Positions 21,229 through 31,810 of a stretch of 64,000 bases of DNA are shown piece after piece (position 1 is the stretch's first letter; each line of letters starts with the position of its first letter). The notes under the pieces are model-generated. The model worked only from the letters and a program-made list of their open reading frames with translations. It was not told where the DNA came from and made no database searches. A program made the position numbers and the translations under genes. The DNA comes from Phytophthora colocasiae (Eukaryota; Oomycota; Peronosporomycetes; Peronosporales; Peronosporaceae): contig JAGKQI010000097.1 in assembly GCA_018806915.1 (NCBI GenBank), positions 248,001 through 312,000 on the forward strand, read 5' to 3'.

Positions 21229-24200
21229 TTAGACGCGGTCTGTCGCGGGTGGAAAAGTATTCTCACCTGGAGTCTGCGTAGTAGCACCGTCGGCTGTTTG
21301 GGTAGTAGCATCTTCTGGTGTCTGGGTAGTGGCGTCGTCCGGAGTCTGGGTAGTACCGTCGTCCGGAGTCTGGGTAGTAGCATCTTCTGGTGTTTGGGTA
21401 GTAGCGTCATCCGGCGTCTGAGTAGTAGCGTCATCCGGCGTCTCCGAAGTAGCGTCGTCAGGTGTCTGGGTAGTAGCGTCGTCCGGCGTCTGGGTAGTAC
21501 CGTCGTCCGGAGTCTGGGTAGTAGCATCTTCTGGTGTTTGGGTAGTAGCGTCATCCGGCGTCTGAGTAGTAGCGTCATCCGGCGTCTCCGAAGTAGCGTC
21601 GTCAGGTGTCTGGGTAGTAGCGTCGTCCGGCGTCTGGGTAGTACCGTCGTCCGGAGTCTGGGTAGTAGCATCTTCTGGTGTTTGGGTAGTAGCGTCATCC
21701 GGCGTCTGAGTAGTAGCGTCATCCGGCGTCTCCGAAGTAGCGTCGTCAGGTGTCTGGGTAGTAGCGTCGTCCGGCGTCTGGGTAGTACCGTCGTCCGGAG
21801 TCTGGGTAGTAGCATCTTCTGGTGTTTGGGTAGTAGCGTCATCCGGCGTCTGAGTAGTAGCGTCATCCGGCGTCTCCGAAGTAGCGTCGTCAGGTGTCTG
21901 GGTAGTGGCGTCGTCCGGCGTCTCCGAAGTAGCGTCGTCAGGTGTCTGGGTAGTGGCGTCGTCCGGCGTCTGGGTAGTACCGTCGTCCGGAGTCTGGGTA
22001 GTAGCATCTTCTGGTGTTTGGGTAGTAGCGTCATCCGGCGTCTGAGTAGTAGCGTCATCCGGCGTCTCCGAAGTAGCGTCGTCAGGTGTCTGGGTAGTGG
22101 CGTCGTCCGGAGTCTGGGTAGTACCGTCGCCCGGAGTCTGGGTAGTAGCATCTTCTGGTGTTTGGGTAGTAGCGTCATCCGGCGTCTGAGTAGTAGCGTC
22201 ATCCGGCGTCTCCGAAGTAGCGTCGTCAGGTGTCTGGGTAGTAGCGTCGTCCGGCGTCTGGGTAGTACCGTCGTCCGGAGTCTGGGTAGTAGCATCTTCT
22301 GGTGTTTGGGTAGTAGCGTCATCCGGCGTCTGAGTAGTAGCGTCATCCGGCGTCTCCGAAGTAGCGTCGTCAGGTGTCTGGGTAGTGGCGTCGTCCGGCG
22401 TCTGGGTAGTACCGTCGTCCGGAGTCTGGGTAGTAGCATCTTCTGGTGTTTGGGTAGTAGCGTCATCCGGCGTCTGAGTAGTAGCGTCATCCGGCGTCTC
22501 CGAAGTAGCGTCGTCAGGTGTCTGGGTAGTGGCGTCGTCCGGCGTCTGGGTAGTACCGTCGTCCGGAGTCTGGGTAGTAGCATCTTCTGGTGTTTGGGTA
22601 GTAGCGTCATCCGGCGTCTGAGTAGTAGCGTCATCCGGCGTCTCCGAAGTAGCGTCGTCAGGTGTCTGGGTAGTGGCGTCGTCCGGAGTCTGGGTAGTAC
22701 CGTCGCCCGGAGTCTGGGTAGTAGCATCTTCTGGTGTTTGGGTAGTAGCGTCATCCGGCGTCTGAGTAGTAGCGTCATCCGGCGTCTCCGAAGTAGCGTC
22801 GTCAGGTGTCTGGGTAGTAGCGTCGTCCGGCGTCTGGGTAGTACCGTCGTCCGGAGTCTGGGTAGTAGCATCTTCTGGTGTTTGGGTAGTAGCGTCATCC
22901 GGCGTCTGAGTAGTAGCGTCATCCGGCGTCTCCGAAGTAGCGTCGTCAGGTGTCTGGGTAGTAGCGTCGTCCGGCGTCTGGGTAGTACCGTCGTCCGGAG
23001 TCTGGGTAGTAGCATCTTCTGGTGTTTGGGTAGTAGCGTCATCCGGCGTCTGAGTAGTAGCGTCATCCGGCGTCTCCGAAGTAGCGTCGTCAGGTGTCTG
23101 GGTAGTAGCGTCGTCCGGCGTCTGGGTAGTACCGTCGTCCGGAGTCTGGGTAGTAGCATCTTCTGGTGTTTGGGTAGTAGCGTCATCCGGCGTCTGAGTA
23201 GTAGCGTCATCCGGCGTCTCCGAAGTAGCGTCGTCAGGTGTCTGGGTAGTGGCGTCGTCCGGCGTCTCCGAAGTAGCGTCGTCAGGTGTATGTGTAGTGG
23301 CGTCGTCCGGAGTCTGGGTAGTACCGTCGTCCGGAGTCTGGGTAGTAGCATCTTCTGGTGTTTGGGTAGTAGCGTCATCCGGGGTCTGAGTAGTAGCGTC
23401 ATCCGGCGTCTCCGAAGTAGCGTCGTCAGGTGTCTGGGTAGTGGCGTCGTCCGGAGTCTGGGTAGTACCGTCGCCCGGAGTCTGGGTAGTAGCATCTTCT
23501 GGTGTTTGGGTAGTAGTGTCATCTGGGGTCTGAGTAGTAGCGTCATCCGGCGTCTCCGAAGTAGCGTCGTCAGGTGTCTGGGTAGTAGCGTCGTCCGGCG
23601 TCTGGGTAGTACCGTCGTCCGGAGTCTGGGTAGTAGCATCTTCTGGTGTTTGGGTAGTAGCGTCATCCGGCGTCTGAGTAGTAGCGTCATCCGGCGTCTC
23701 CGAAGTAGCGTCGTCAGGTGTCTGGGTAGTGGCGTCGTCCGGCGTCTGGGTAGTACCGTCGTCCGGAGTCTGGGTAGTAGCATCTTCTGGTGTTTGGGTA
23801 GTAGCGTCATCCGGCGTCTGAGTAGTAGCGTCATCCGGCGTCTCCGAAGTAGCGTCGTCAGGTGTCTGGGTAGTGGCGTCGTCCGGCGTCTGGGTAGTAC
23901 CGTCGTCCGGAGTCTGGGTAGTAGCATCTTCTGGTGTTTGGGTAGTAGCGTCATCCGGCGTCTGAGTAGTAGCGTCATCCGGCGTCTCCGAAGTAGCGTC
24001 GTCAGGTGTCTGGGTAGTGGCGTCGTCCGGAGTCTGGGTAGTACCGTCGCCCGGAGTCTGGGTAGTAGCATCTTCTGGTGTTTGGGTAGTAGCGTCATCC
24101 GGCGTCTGAGTAGTAGCGTCATCCGGCGTCTCCGAAGTAGCGTCGTCAGGTGTCTGGGTAGTAGCGTCGTCCGGCGTCTGGGTAGTACCGTCGTCCGGAG

Positions 24201-26441
24201 TCTGGGTAGTAGCATCTTCTGGTGTTTGGGTAGTAGCGTCATCCGGCGTCTGAGTAGTAGCGTCATCCGGCGTCTCCGAAGTAGCGTCGTCAGGTGTCTG
24301 GGTAGTGGCGTCGTCCGGCGTCTGGGTAGTACCGTCGTCCGGAGTCTGGGTAGTAGCATCTTCTGGTGTTTGGGTAGTAGCGTCATCCGGCGTCTGAGTA
24401 GTAGCGTCATCCGGCGTCTCCGAAGTAGCGTCGTCAGGTGTCTGGGTAGTGGCGTCGTCCGGAGTCTGGGTAGTACCGTCGCCCGGAGTCTGGGTAGTAG
24501 CATCTTCTGGTGTTTGGGTAGTAGCGTCATCCGGCGTCTGAGTAGTAGCGTCATCCGGCGTCTCCGAAGTAGCGTCGTCAGGTGTCTGGGTAGTGGCGTC
24601 GTCCGGCGTCTGGGTAGTACCGTCGTCCGGAGTCTGGGTAGTAGCATCTTCTGGTGTTTGGGTAGTAGCGTCATCCGGCGTCTGAGTAGTAGCGTCATCC
24701 GGCGTCTCCGAAGTAGCGTCGTCAGGTGTCTGGGTAGTGGCGTCGTCCGGAGTCTGGGTAGTACCGTCGCCCGGAGTCTGGGTAGTAGCATCTTCTGGTG
24801 TTTGGGTAGTAGCGTCATCCGGCGTCTGAGTAGTAGCGTCATCCGGCGTCTCCGAAGTAGCGTCGTCAGGTGTCTGGGTAGTAGCGTCGTCCGGCGTCTG
24901 GGTAGTACCGTCGTCCGGAGTCTGGGTAGTAGCATCTTCTGGTGTTTGGGTAGTAGCGTCATCCGGCGTCTGAGTAGTAGCGTCATCCGGCGTCTCCGAA
25001 GTAGCGTCGTCAGGTGTCTGGGTAGTAGCGTCGTCCGGCGTCTGGGTAGTACCGTCGTCCGGAGTCTGGGTAGTAGCATCTTCTGGTGTTTGGGTAGTAG
25101 CGTCATCCGGGGTCTGAGTAGTAGCGTCATCCGGCGTCTCCGAAGTAGCGTCGTCAGGTGTCTGGGTAGTAGCGTCGTCCGGCGTCTGGGTAGTACCTTC
25201 ATCTGGAGTCTCTGTAGAGGTACTGGGATACTTTGTGCTGTATGAGGGTTGTTCTGTTGAATCTGCAGTATCCTCGGGTGTGCTGGTGTTGTAAGGCTCC
25301 TGTGTATCGACTGGTGACTGGGTAGTATCTTCTTCTGATGCTTCGGACGATTCTTCGCTGGGATACTTGGTAGGGTTCTCCTTGGATTCATCAACCGGTG
25401 CTTTAGTTTCCTCGCAGGGCTCCTCCGTTTCAGGTCCAATTGTTCCAGGTTCAGTTTCATTACCGTACGAAGTGGTTTCATCGTTCTCCGGTGCTTCATC
25501 GGTCTCACGATCGGGGTAGTCTGTTGCACCGCCCTCCGTAGTTCCGGTTGAGTAGTCCTTCCCATTTGTACCAGGGTAATCGTTGCCACCAGTGTAGTAG
25601 TCCGTAGTGGTCGCACCGCCCTCGGTAGTTTCGGTTGTAGTGTTCTCCTCCGCTAGAGTAGTAGTGTGTCGTGGTTGCACTGCCCTCAGCAGTGCCGGTA
25701 CCAGTCTTGCCATTACCACTGCAGTCCGTCAGCACTTCTCCACCTTCGACCGTGCCAGCCGTGTACGATCCAACAGTCTTACTGTTGCGTCCGTAGTCCT
25801 TCGTGCCGGTTGGGTACGACCAGGTAGTCTTGCTACTACCACTGGTATAGTCCGTGGCCGAGGTGTAACCACCGGGCGTCCCAGTGATTTTCGTAGTCGC
25901 GAGTCTATAGCCACCGCTTGTCACCCCACCTTCGGTAGTACCAGTCGTTGTCGAACCATCGCCACCAGTCGAATCCGTAGTGCCGTAGTTTCCACTTGCT
26001 GTTCTACCCGTACTCAGATCGAATGGTTTTCGAAGGGTAATACCCAACATCGCCGCTTTCATCGTCGCCCCAGTCATAGCTTCCACTGCTGTAGGATCCA
26101 ACAGTCTCAGCTTCAACAGCGGACGAGTAAATGTTATTGGGGAACACACAACCCCACACATTCTCTTGAAGGACAACACACTCGGCATCCACGGGGGCGA
26201 CACAATCGGAACCGTTGTAGGTCAAGAGGTAGGGCTGACAGTCATCAGTAGCGACGTCACCAGCCTTAGGGCAAGCAGTTCCACTAGGAGCTTCTCCAGC
26301 ACCACCACACGGTACACCACAATCGTCCGTCAACACGTAGGTTGCGTCATGTTGGACGCCGATGGGGACGTCGGCAGATACGAGTCCGGCCGCGAGGAGG
26401 CTGACGAGGGCTGCAGCCGTAGCAGGTCTTCTCGGATGCAT
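21229..26441 (-). pseudogene. mucin-like protein with huge TPDDATTQ array, two frameshifts
   Basis: The gene starts at ATG 26441 with a signal peptide (to about residue 23) and the six-cysteine DVPIG...CPKAGDVAT domain shared with the paralogues at 4398 and 32922. Compared with the 4398 paralogue, 5 bp are missing near 26035, moving the frame just before KPFDLS. A second shift near 25660 returns to the long frame of about 1,400 codons made almost wholly of TPDDATTQ-type octapeptides. It ends at 21229 without a PAN domain or hydrophobic tail. If the shifts are real the ribosome would stop after about 145 residues. Because the array stayed open, the breaks are either recent or assembly errors. 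Promoter: initiator at 26497-26483, with a hAT insertion about 180 bp further up. Confidence 0.8.
21270..25200 (-). repeat. higher-order coding satellite, 24-bp units in 144-bp blocks
   Basis: About 3.9 kb of octapeptide-coding 24-bp units. Six variants recur in fixed order (PDDG, PDDA, PDDA with SET, PDDA, PDDA, PEDA), giving a 144-bp super-unit repeated about 27 times; for example the accgtcgtccggagtctggg string recurs at about 21355, 21499 and 21643. Blocks are near identical, with a few 48-bp insertions and a PGDG variant in some. A plus-strand frame and a second minus-strand frame are also open because the unit lacks stops in them. Confidence 0.95.
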
Positions 26442-26482
26442 CGGCCAATTGGACAGGGAAGGTCGATGTTGCTGGCAATGGG

Positions 26483-26497
26483 GAAATTGGAGAATGA
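26483..26497 (-). promoter_or_regulatory. oomycete initiator element
   Basis: The minus strand reads TCATTCTCCAATTTC, 41 bp before ATG 26441, almost identical to the element at 4355-4369 before the paralogue. Confidence 0.75.
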
Positions 26498-26916
26498 GCT
26501 TTCGGGTGTCGGGAGTAGAGCGGATCGCCAAAGGGTATGGACAGAGAGAAACAAGAGTAGGAAATTCAGTTTGGTATTGCACTAACGCACGAAATTACAC
26601 TAGTAAGGATCCAGAATGGAGTTGCGTAGACATAACGGACGGATGAAAGCGACAGACTAATTAGTCACTGATATTACCATTGGACCAGTGATGGCAATAA
26701 AAACTTTTAAAAGTTTTTATCGATAATAAAAAAGTTGAAAAAAAGTTTTTATTCTTTTTTTCATTTAAGTGCGATTTGACGTATCTGTAAATTTGTATAG
26801 CCAAAAAGGATCATATTACAAGGCACAGCGCTCTATTCAGTCGTATTGTGTAGTACAATGCTGAGTAAACAGATCTCGTCTCGCTTAGATCACAAGGCTA
26901 GTGCAGAATCTTCAAT

Positions 26917-29226
26917 ATGGGGAGAAAGCGAGATCCAGTGCGCGCAAACTTCCGGAATACAAGAGAGCCATGCAACCAGCACGGGTCGTACTATCATCAT
27001 TGTCTACACTGCGCCCACGAGAAAGAAACTCTAACGAAGAGAGATGCAGAGGCAGGTGCTGCTTTTGAGCTCAAGAAGATTTACGGTAATGTTGACGCAA
27101 TGCGAAAGCATATTGCGAGTTGCCCATTCACTCCAGAAGCGCGCATGGCACGAATTTCTTCGGTTTCTCCAGGCAAGATCTTTCAAACCTCTCAAACGGC
27201 TTCATCGGCTCATCCTGAAGACCCGCTGACGCGATCGGAAATTGACCGCAAGCTGAGACTACTCCTTGAGCTTCAAGCTGAAAACAATATTGCGGATTCA
27301 TTCATTGAAAACGACTCTACCCTGCGACTTATTAAAGACTTTGAGCCCCGACTTCTTGACCACTTGCCGTCACGACGAACGTTTGGCGGACCTTTCCTAC
27401 AAAAGTATGCTAAGAAGGTGATCGAGGCTGAATCTGAAAAGATTATGGATCTTCAGCACAAATCAGGAGGACGCATGAATTTGCTGAGTGATGTGTGGCA
27501 AAACATTTCCAAGAAGTATTTGCTAGGGGCACAGCTTGGGCTTTTTGGATCCGTCGCTACGCTTGGTTTATTTCCTACGAGTTCTCGCCACGATGGATTG
27601 GAGTTAGCATCTCAAACGGAAAATTTAATGGAGAAGGCTGAGCTAAAAGGGTGGTGCATCGGTGGGGTAGTCACGGACGACGCTGGTCAATGTCGCCGCT
27701 GCCGAAAAATTTTGGCACCGCGATGGCCAAAAGTTGTATTACTGAAGTGCTTTGCACATGATATGAACAACCTGATGAAAAGTATTCTCAGAATTGATTC
27801 ATTTCGGCAGGTTTCTGCTCAAGCTCAAGCTCTGGTGAAATTCCTAAATGCTTCTTCGTCAAAATGGCTGCCCCGTGTACAAGCAGAAATGGAACAGACG
27901 TATGGAGGGTCATGGCAATTTAAGACGCTATGCCCAACGCGGTGGAACTCAATGCAAGGGTGCTTCGCTTCACTTCTTCGAGTGAAAACTGCAATGCAAG
28001 TCTTCGCGGTTAAATATCGTGACGATCCTGATTTCAATTCGACTCTACGTGTATTAGAAGATCCTGCATTTTGGACATTGTTGAAGGCCGCAGAGCAAGT
28101 AGTAAACCCAATATGCTTCGCTTCGTTTAAGCTCCAAAGTGATGAAAACACGCTTGCCGATGTGGTAGTCGTTTTCCGCGATCTTTACGACAAGTACAGC
28201 ACCAGCCTTTACCGCGATGATCTTTTGAGATTGATTGAAGCAAGGTGGGCGGACTGTGAGCAGCCACTATTCATGCTTGCACTCTACCTACATCCGGCCT
28301 ATTTCAAGGACGCCGTGCAATTGGTAGACACAAAAGTATCTGGCCGTCGAAGTATTTGTGAAATTGCGGAGTACTACTACAGACAACTTCTCGATGATGA
28401 TCCTGTCACTATTGCTGGGGAGCTGGATGACTGGCTGGACGGCACATATACGAGTAAGGTGCTGAGGCATTTTGAAACCAGTTCTTTACCTCCTTTAGCA
28501 GCGTTTTGGCGTCATCTGAAGAACAACAACCCGACTCATTACCTCCCAAAGCTAGCGCTGACTATACTCGCTGTTTCCGTGAATACAGCAACCTGTGAGC
28601 GGTATTTTTCGGAGCTGGCGCTAATTCACACTTCGCTTCGCAACAGGATGGACGCAGGGAAGGCAAGGAATTGGGCAGCAATAAGGAAAACCTTGCGGGA
28701 AAAGTCATCAAAAAAGGTCGAGGTAAAGCCACCAGCAAAGCGAATGACGTTTACCAACGAATTCGCCAAGGTATCAGCGTTCAGCACGCCAGATCGCCGA
28801 AGCTCAAGCTCTCGGGGTTCGTCACCGTTTACACCTGCTCAGAACCGACCAGCGATGAATCAGGACTCTGCTAGAGATGATGAAGAAGACGACTTCCAGG
28901 TTGACGATGTCGTTACCTACTGGGATACAGTATTATCTGCAATGGAAGAAGGAGACGACAGTGAACTGCACGCCTTACTCAATATGGTAGACGCCATACA
29001 TCGTGAAGAAGCTGGTCTGGTTGTCGACGAGGAAGAAAAGACTGAGGAGGAAGAGGAAGATTCGCGCCCAATCGACCGTATGCCATTTCCTGATCACGAC
29101 GATAAAACATTTCCACAGGAGAATATTTCGTTGCGTAGCCTACGCGGACGGAAGGTGTCGCTCGGTCGGCTGCGCACACAGGAAAAAATTAGTACGCACC
29201 GCCGACTCGATTTCACAAACTTGTAA
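26917..29226 (+). CDS. hAT-family transposase
   Basis: This encodes 769 residues. The N-terminus has a BED-like finger (CLHCAHEKET, then HIASC). The RNase-H-like catalytic region follows, with VVTDDAGQCRRC, the CFAHDMNN motif and CPTRWNSM. The C-terminal dimerisation domain is NTATCERYFSELALIHTSLRNRM near residues 555-580, followed by an acidic tail. It catalyses cut-and-paste movement of elements with matching ends, here the TIRs at 26686 and 31030. The frame is intact, so the element could be autonomous. An upstream ATG at 26858 begins a different frame. Confidence 0.9.
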   Translation: MGRKRDPVRANFRNTREPCNQHGSYYHHCLHCAHEKETLTKRDAEAGAAFELKKIYGNVDAMRKHIASCPFTPEARMARISSVSPGKIFQTSQTASSAHPEDPLTRSEIDRKLRLLLELQAENNIADSFIENDSTLRLIKDFEPRLLDHLPSRRTFGGPFLQKYAKKVIEAESEKIMDLQHKSGGRMNLLSDVWQNISKKYLLGAQLGLFGSVATLGLFPTSSRHDGLELASQTENLMEKAELKGWCIGGVVTDDAGQCRRCRKILAPRWPKVVLLKCFAHDMNNLMKSILRIDSFRQVSAQAQALVKFLNASSSKWLPRVQAEMEQTYGGSWQFKTLCPTRWNSMQGCFASLLRVKTAMQVFAVKYRDDPDFNSTLRVLEDPAFWTLLKAAEQVVNPICFASFKLQSDENTLADVVVVFRDLYDKYSTSLYRDDLLRLIEARWADCEQPLFMLALYLHPAYFKDAVQLVDTKVSGRRSICEIAEYYYRQLLDDDPVTIAGELDDWLDGTYTSKVLRHFETSSLPPLAAFWRHLKNNNPTHYLPKLALTILAVSVNTATCERYFSELALIHTSLRNRMDAGKARNWAAIRKTLREKSSKKVEVKPPAKRMTFTNEFAKVSAFSTPDRRSSSSRGSSPFTPAQNRPAMNQDSARDDEEDDFQVDDVVTYWDTVLSAMEEGDDSELHALLNMVDAIHREEAGLVVDEEEKTEEEEEDSRPIDRMPFPDHDDKTFPQENISLRSLRGRKVSLGRLRTQEKISTHRRLDFTNL

Positions 29227-29439
29227 GTGAATATACTTGTTTCATATGCACATTTATCTTGTCAGTGTACTTGCCGTTCGAAATCTGCGTTGCCACTGAC
29301 TCGACGATGGTCGCAGCCGTATCACGCGGAGGTGACTGCTGACATGCATCTGCTCTAGCGACTAGTCAGCTCTAGGACAAAATGCGATACGGGTGAAGTC
29401 GTAGAGGCAGCATCTCGGAGACATCCACGGTGTGATGTT

Positions 29440-30853
29440 GTCGTCGTTCAAGTGACCTCCTTCAGAAAGACGCAGATCTGCTGTTGATGTACTCGACCAC
29501 GTTCTGCAGGATCCCTAATAGCACTTCCCAATCGTGGAAGTCATGCATGTACACAAAATAAGATTGGCCTTCAGCAGCATGATGCCCTTAAAAGGGTCCC
29601 GACACGAGATCACCGTCTCCAGAAGGCTTATAAGCGATTGTTCGTGTAGTTTACGCGTCAAACGCAGCCAATTCTCCTTCTCCAAGATCCCACCACCAAG
29701 TTTCATTACTTCGTCACGCAGCATCTGGTTAACGAGCGAGAAACTCTCATCAATTTTCTCTTCTTAGGCTCAGAGGTAGTACGACAATGATCCCCAAAGC
29801 GAGCCACTGTTACCACTCTGGCCGTGGATTCCGTACGCTGTACCTTGGCTGGATTGCATCAGTGCTTCATTCTACTACGAACAGCAGTTTGACGCTCTGC
29901 TTGGCGTCGAGAACGCTCTCGCGTCTCTCTAGACAGGCCAGTTCAAGTTTGACCTCTTCCAGGCGATAACTTAAGCGGGGATGGAGCGTGAGGCGACAAA
30001 CCGCCCTGCATCGGAGGTAACGGCACACCACGAGAGTCCACAAAGTCATCAATCTCCACCAGGGACGTGGGAACGGCATCCAACTCGTTGAACCTCAGCA
30101 TACCCTCCACGACATTCGACCAACCCTTGCGAAAATACTCGTTCGTGTTCTGAACGAACTGGAACAGCAACTTGAAAGACAACAGAGCACGACGAGTTAT
30201 CGCTCCTTGCACTAAATCTTCGTCAATTGACCCTTCAACGTGCTGTGGAGCTGCCAAGACCTCAATCTCCGATCCATCATCTTGTCGCCAAACAATTCGT
30301 TCTCCGACGATTTCCGATGATCCTTTCTCGGATGGAGACAAAGCGGATGGAGCAGTAGAGCGCTTCAATACATTGATGGTACTCGGCGGGACGTATACCT
30401 TCTCTCCACTCAAGATTCCGTGAGCAAACGTGAAGAAAAACGAGGCTAGAGACCCCATAATATTGTTGAACTCGTCGCTCATATCATAGCACAGCATGAT
30501 CTTGGCACTGTTGTTCAGCCCCTCTAATGACCGCTCCATGTTGGTCAGGTCGCAGGTTTTTCAAACGCCAGCAGAATGCTCTTGATAGTGCTCCCCGAGA
30601 TCAAATTGAACATATCCTTCTCATACAGACCCGCCCGTAGCTTCAGGATGCTTGTGTTTGAAGTGAAACTAGCGCCGACCACATTCTCCGAGCGCTTCAA
30701 AACGCCATCCCACTGCATTGAGTCGAAGAAGGAGATTACATGAAGTCGGACACGTCGCGTTGCATCTGGATTCACATGGTTGACAGCCAGCAGACCGACA
30801 ATTAGAGCGAACGTTGTGGTGAACTCGAAGTACATGATAGACTTGAGAGCCAA
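29440..30853 (-). pseudogene. GBF1-type Arf-GEF gene fragment captured in hAT
   Basis: Minus-strand frames read in order: DGVLKRSENVVGASF, LYEKDMFNLISGSTIKSILL, NMERSLEGLNNSAKIMLCYDM plus SDEFNNIMGSL, LLFQFVQNTNEYFRKGWSNV, VPTSLVEIDDFVDS, and near the end DWEVLLGILQNVVEYINS. This is the order of the regions after the Sec7 domain (HDS1/HDS2) of large Golgi Arf guanine-nucleotide exchange factors. The Sec7 domain itself and both ends are missing. Frames change at about 30545 (one A short in an A run) and about 29970. The fragment lies inside the TIRs, opposite to the transposase, so it was most likely picked up from a host gene. The family call rests on recall of motif order. Confidence 0.65.
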
Positions 30854-31037
30854 ACGCCAGGAACACAGGCCATTATTTGGGTTGCAACAGTATTTTGGTA
30901 AATCGATTTGACGGGGTTCATTCGATAAAAAAGTATAAAAACTTTTAAATCGAAAAAATAAAAAAGTTTTTTATTTTTATTTTTAATTTATTTTGATAAA
31001 AAAGGTTCCATATTTTTATTGCCATCACTGATTGGAC

Positions 31038-31810
31038 TCGGGTGATTTGAGTATCCAAATTCTACTTAAGTAATGGCTTAACTCTGAGTCAGAACGCCTG
31101 TCATGAGTTCATCAGAGTACCATGAATACGATGATCGATTTCCCACATTGGACGTCGTTATCTTGACTAATACATGTATAAGTATCCCAAGGTAATTCTC
31201 TGGTTTGAACAAGCCGTCGTGACGGGTCTGTTTCCAAACCAAAATCGACGCAGGAACGGACGCTCAAGCGTTGATTCCGTGGTGATGTCCGGATTGAGTC
31301 AGTAAAGCTGTTTTCATACGTGCGTCTTTCCTAGAGCACAAGAACTTCCGTGAAGTAAACTGATACGTCGAACTTGGAGTGGAACAGAGGCAATGTGTGT
31401 TGCCTGTTCTGATTCAGAAGTATTGGTGGCGTTCTCGATGTAGTAATGGGAGTGGTCAGCTTGGCACGATGTAGAAGATTCAAGGAAAAAGAGACAGAAC
31501 ACAAGAGCAAGAAATAGTTCAAAGGGTCTGTGAAGGATGTTAGTATCTGCAAGGACGTTGGTTGCCAATGAAGCGTGCCGTCTTATCGATCATCGTCCAG
31601 TTATAAATATTCAGAGTGCACTATTTTCCACAGGTCACTACATCCCAAAATGACTACCAGGTCTCCTTTCCCTCTAATCTCATTTCGTACTTAACTGCAT
31701 CGTCCTCTCCGTCCACCAATTCCGTCCCCTCCTCCCCTCATACATCCCCTCATTCTCCCTTTGAATCGTCGTAAGAAGCGCCCCGACTCCTTCTTGAGAA
31801 CCAGAAGACA
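31038..31810. other. intergenic region upstream of RPL10A
   Basis: Minus-strand frames at 31568-31314 have hydrophobic N-termini but begin at TTG, not ATG, so I do not call a gene. The last 150 bp are C/T-rich (ctcctttccctctaatctcattt, about 31662-31684), typical of a highly expressed gene's promoter. Confidence 0.4.

Larger units (their letters stand above)
26686..31030 (+). mobile_element. hAT transposon, 4345 bp, with captured sequence
   Basis: The ends are perfect 18-bp terminal inverted repeats: CAGTGATGGCAATAAAAA at 26686-26703 and its complement at 31013-31030. Both are directly flanked by ATTGGAC (26679-26685 and 31031-31037), giving a 7-bp target repeat, or 8 bp with one mismatch, near the 8 bp expected for hAT. 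AT-rich subterminal regions with aaaacttttaaaagttttt-like strings lie inside both ends. The interior holds the transposase (plus strand) and, on the minus strand, an Arf-GEF-like gene fragment. Confidence 0.9.

Noticed and set aside
21270..25200. CRISPR-like regular repeats
   Set aside because: No unique spacers; units are contiguous coding repeats in a eukaryotic gene.
21298..25245. Plus-strand frame of 1315 codons (Ser/Val/Leu/Arg repeats)
   Set aside because: Antisense shadow of the same array, no start context or domain.
21168..25616. Second minus-strand frame of 1482 codons (Arg/Leu/Thr-rich)
   Set aside because: Frame shadow of the TPDDATTQ array; composition follows from the 24-bp unit.
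31314..31568. Two overlapping minus frames with hydrophobic N-termini
   Set aside because: Both begin at TTG, no ATG in frame, no body with conserved features.
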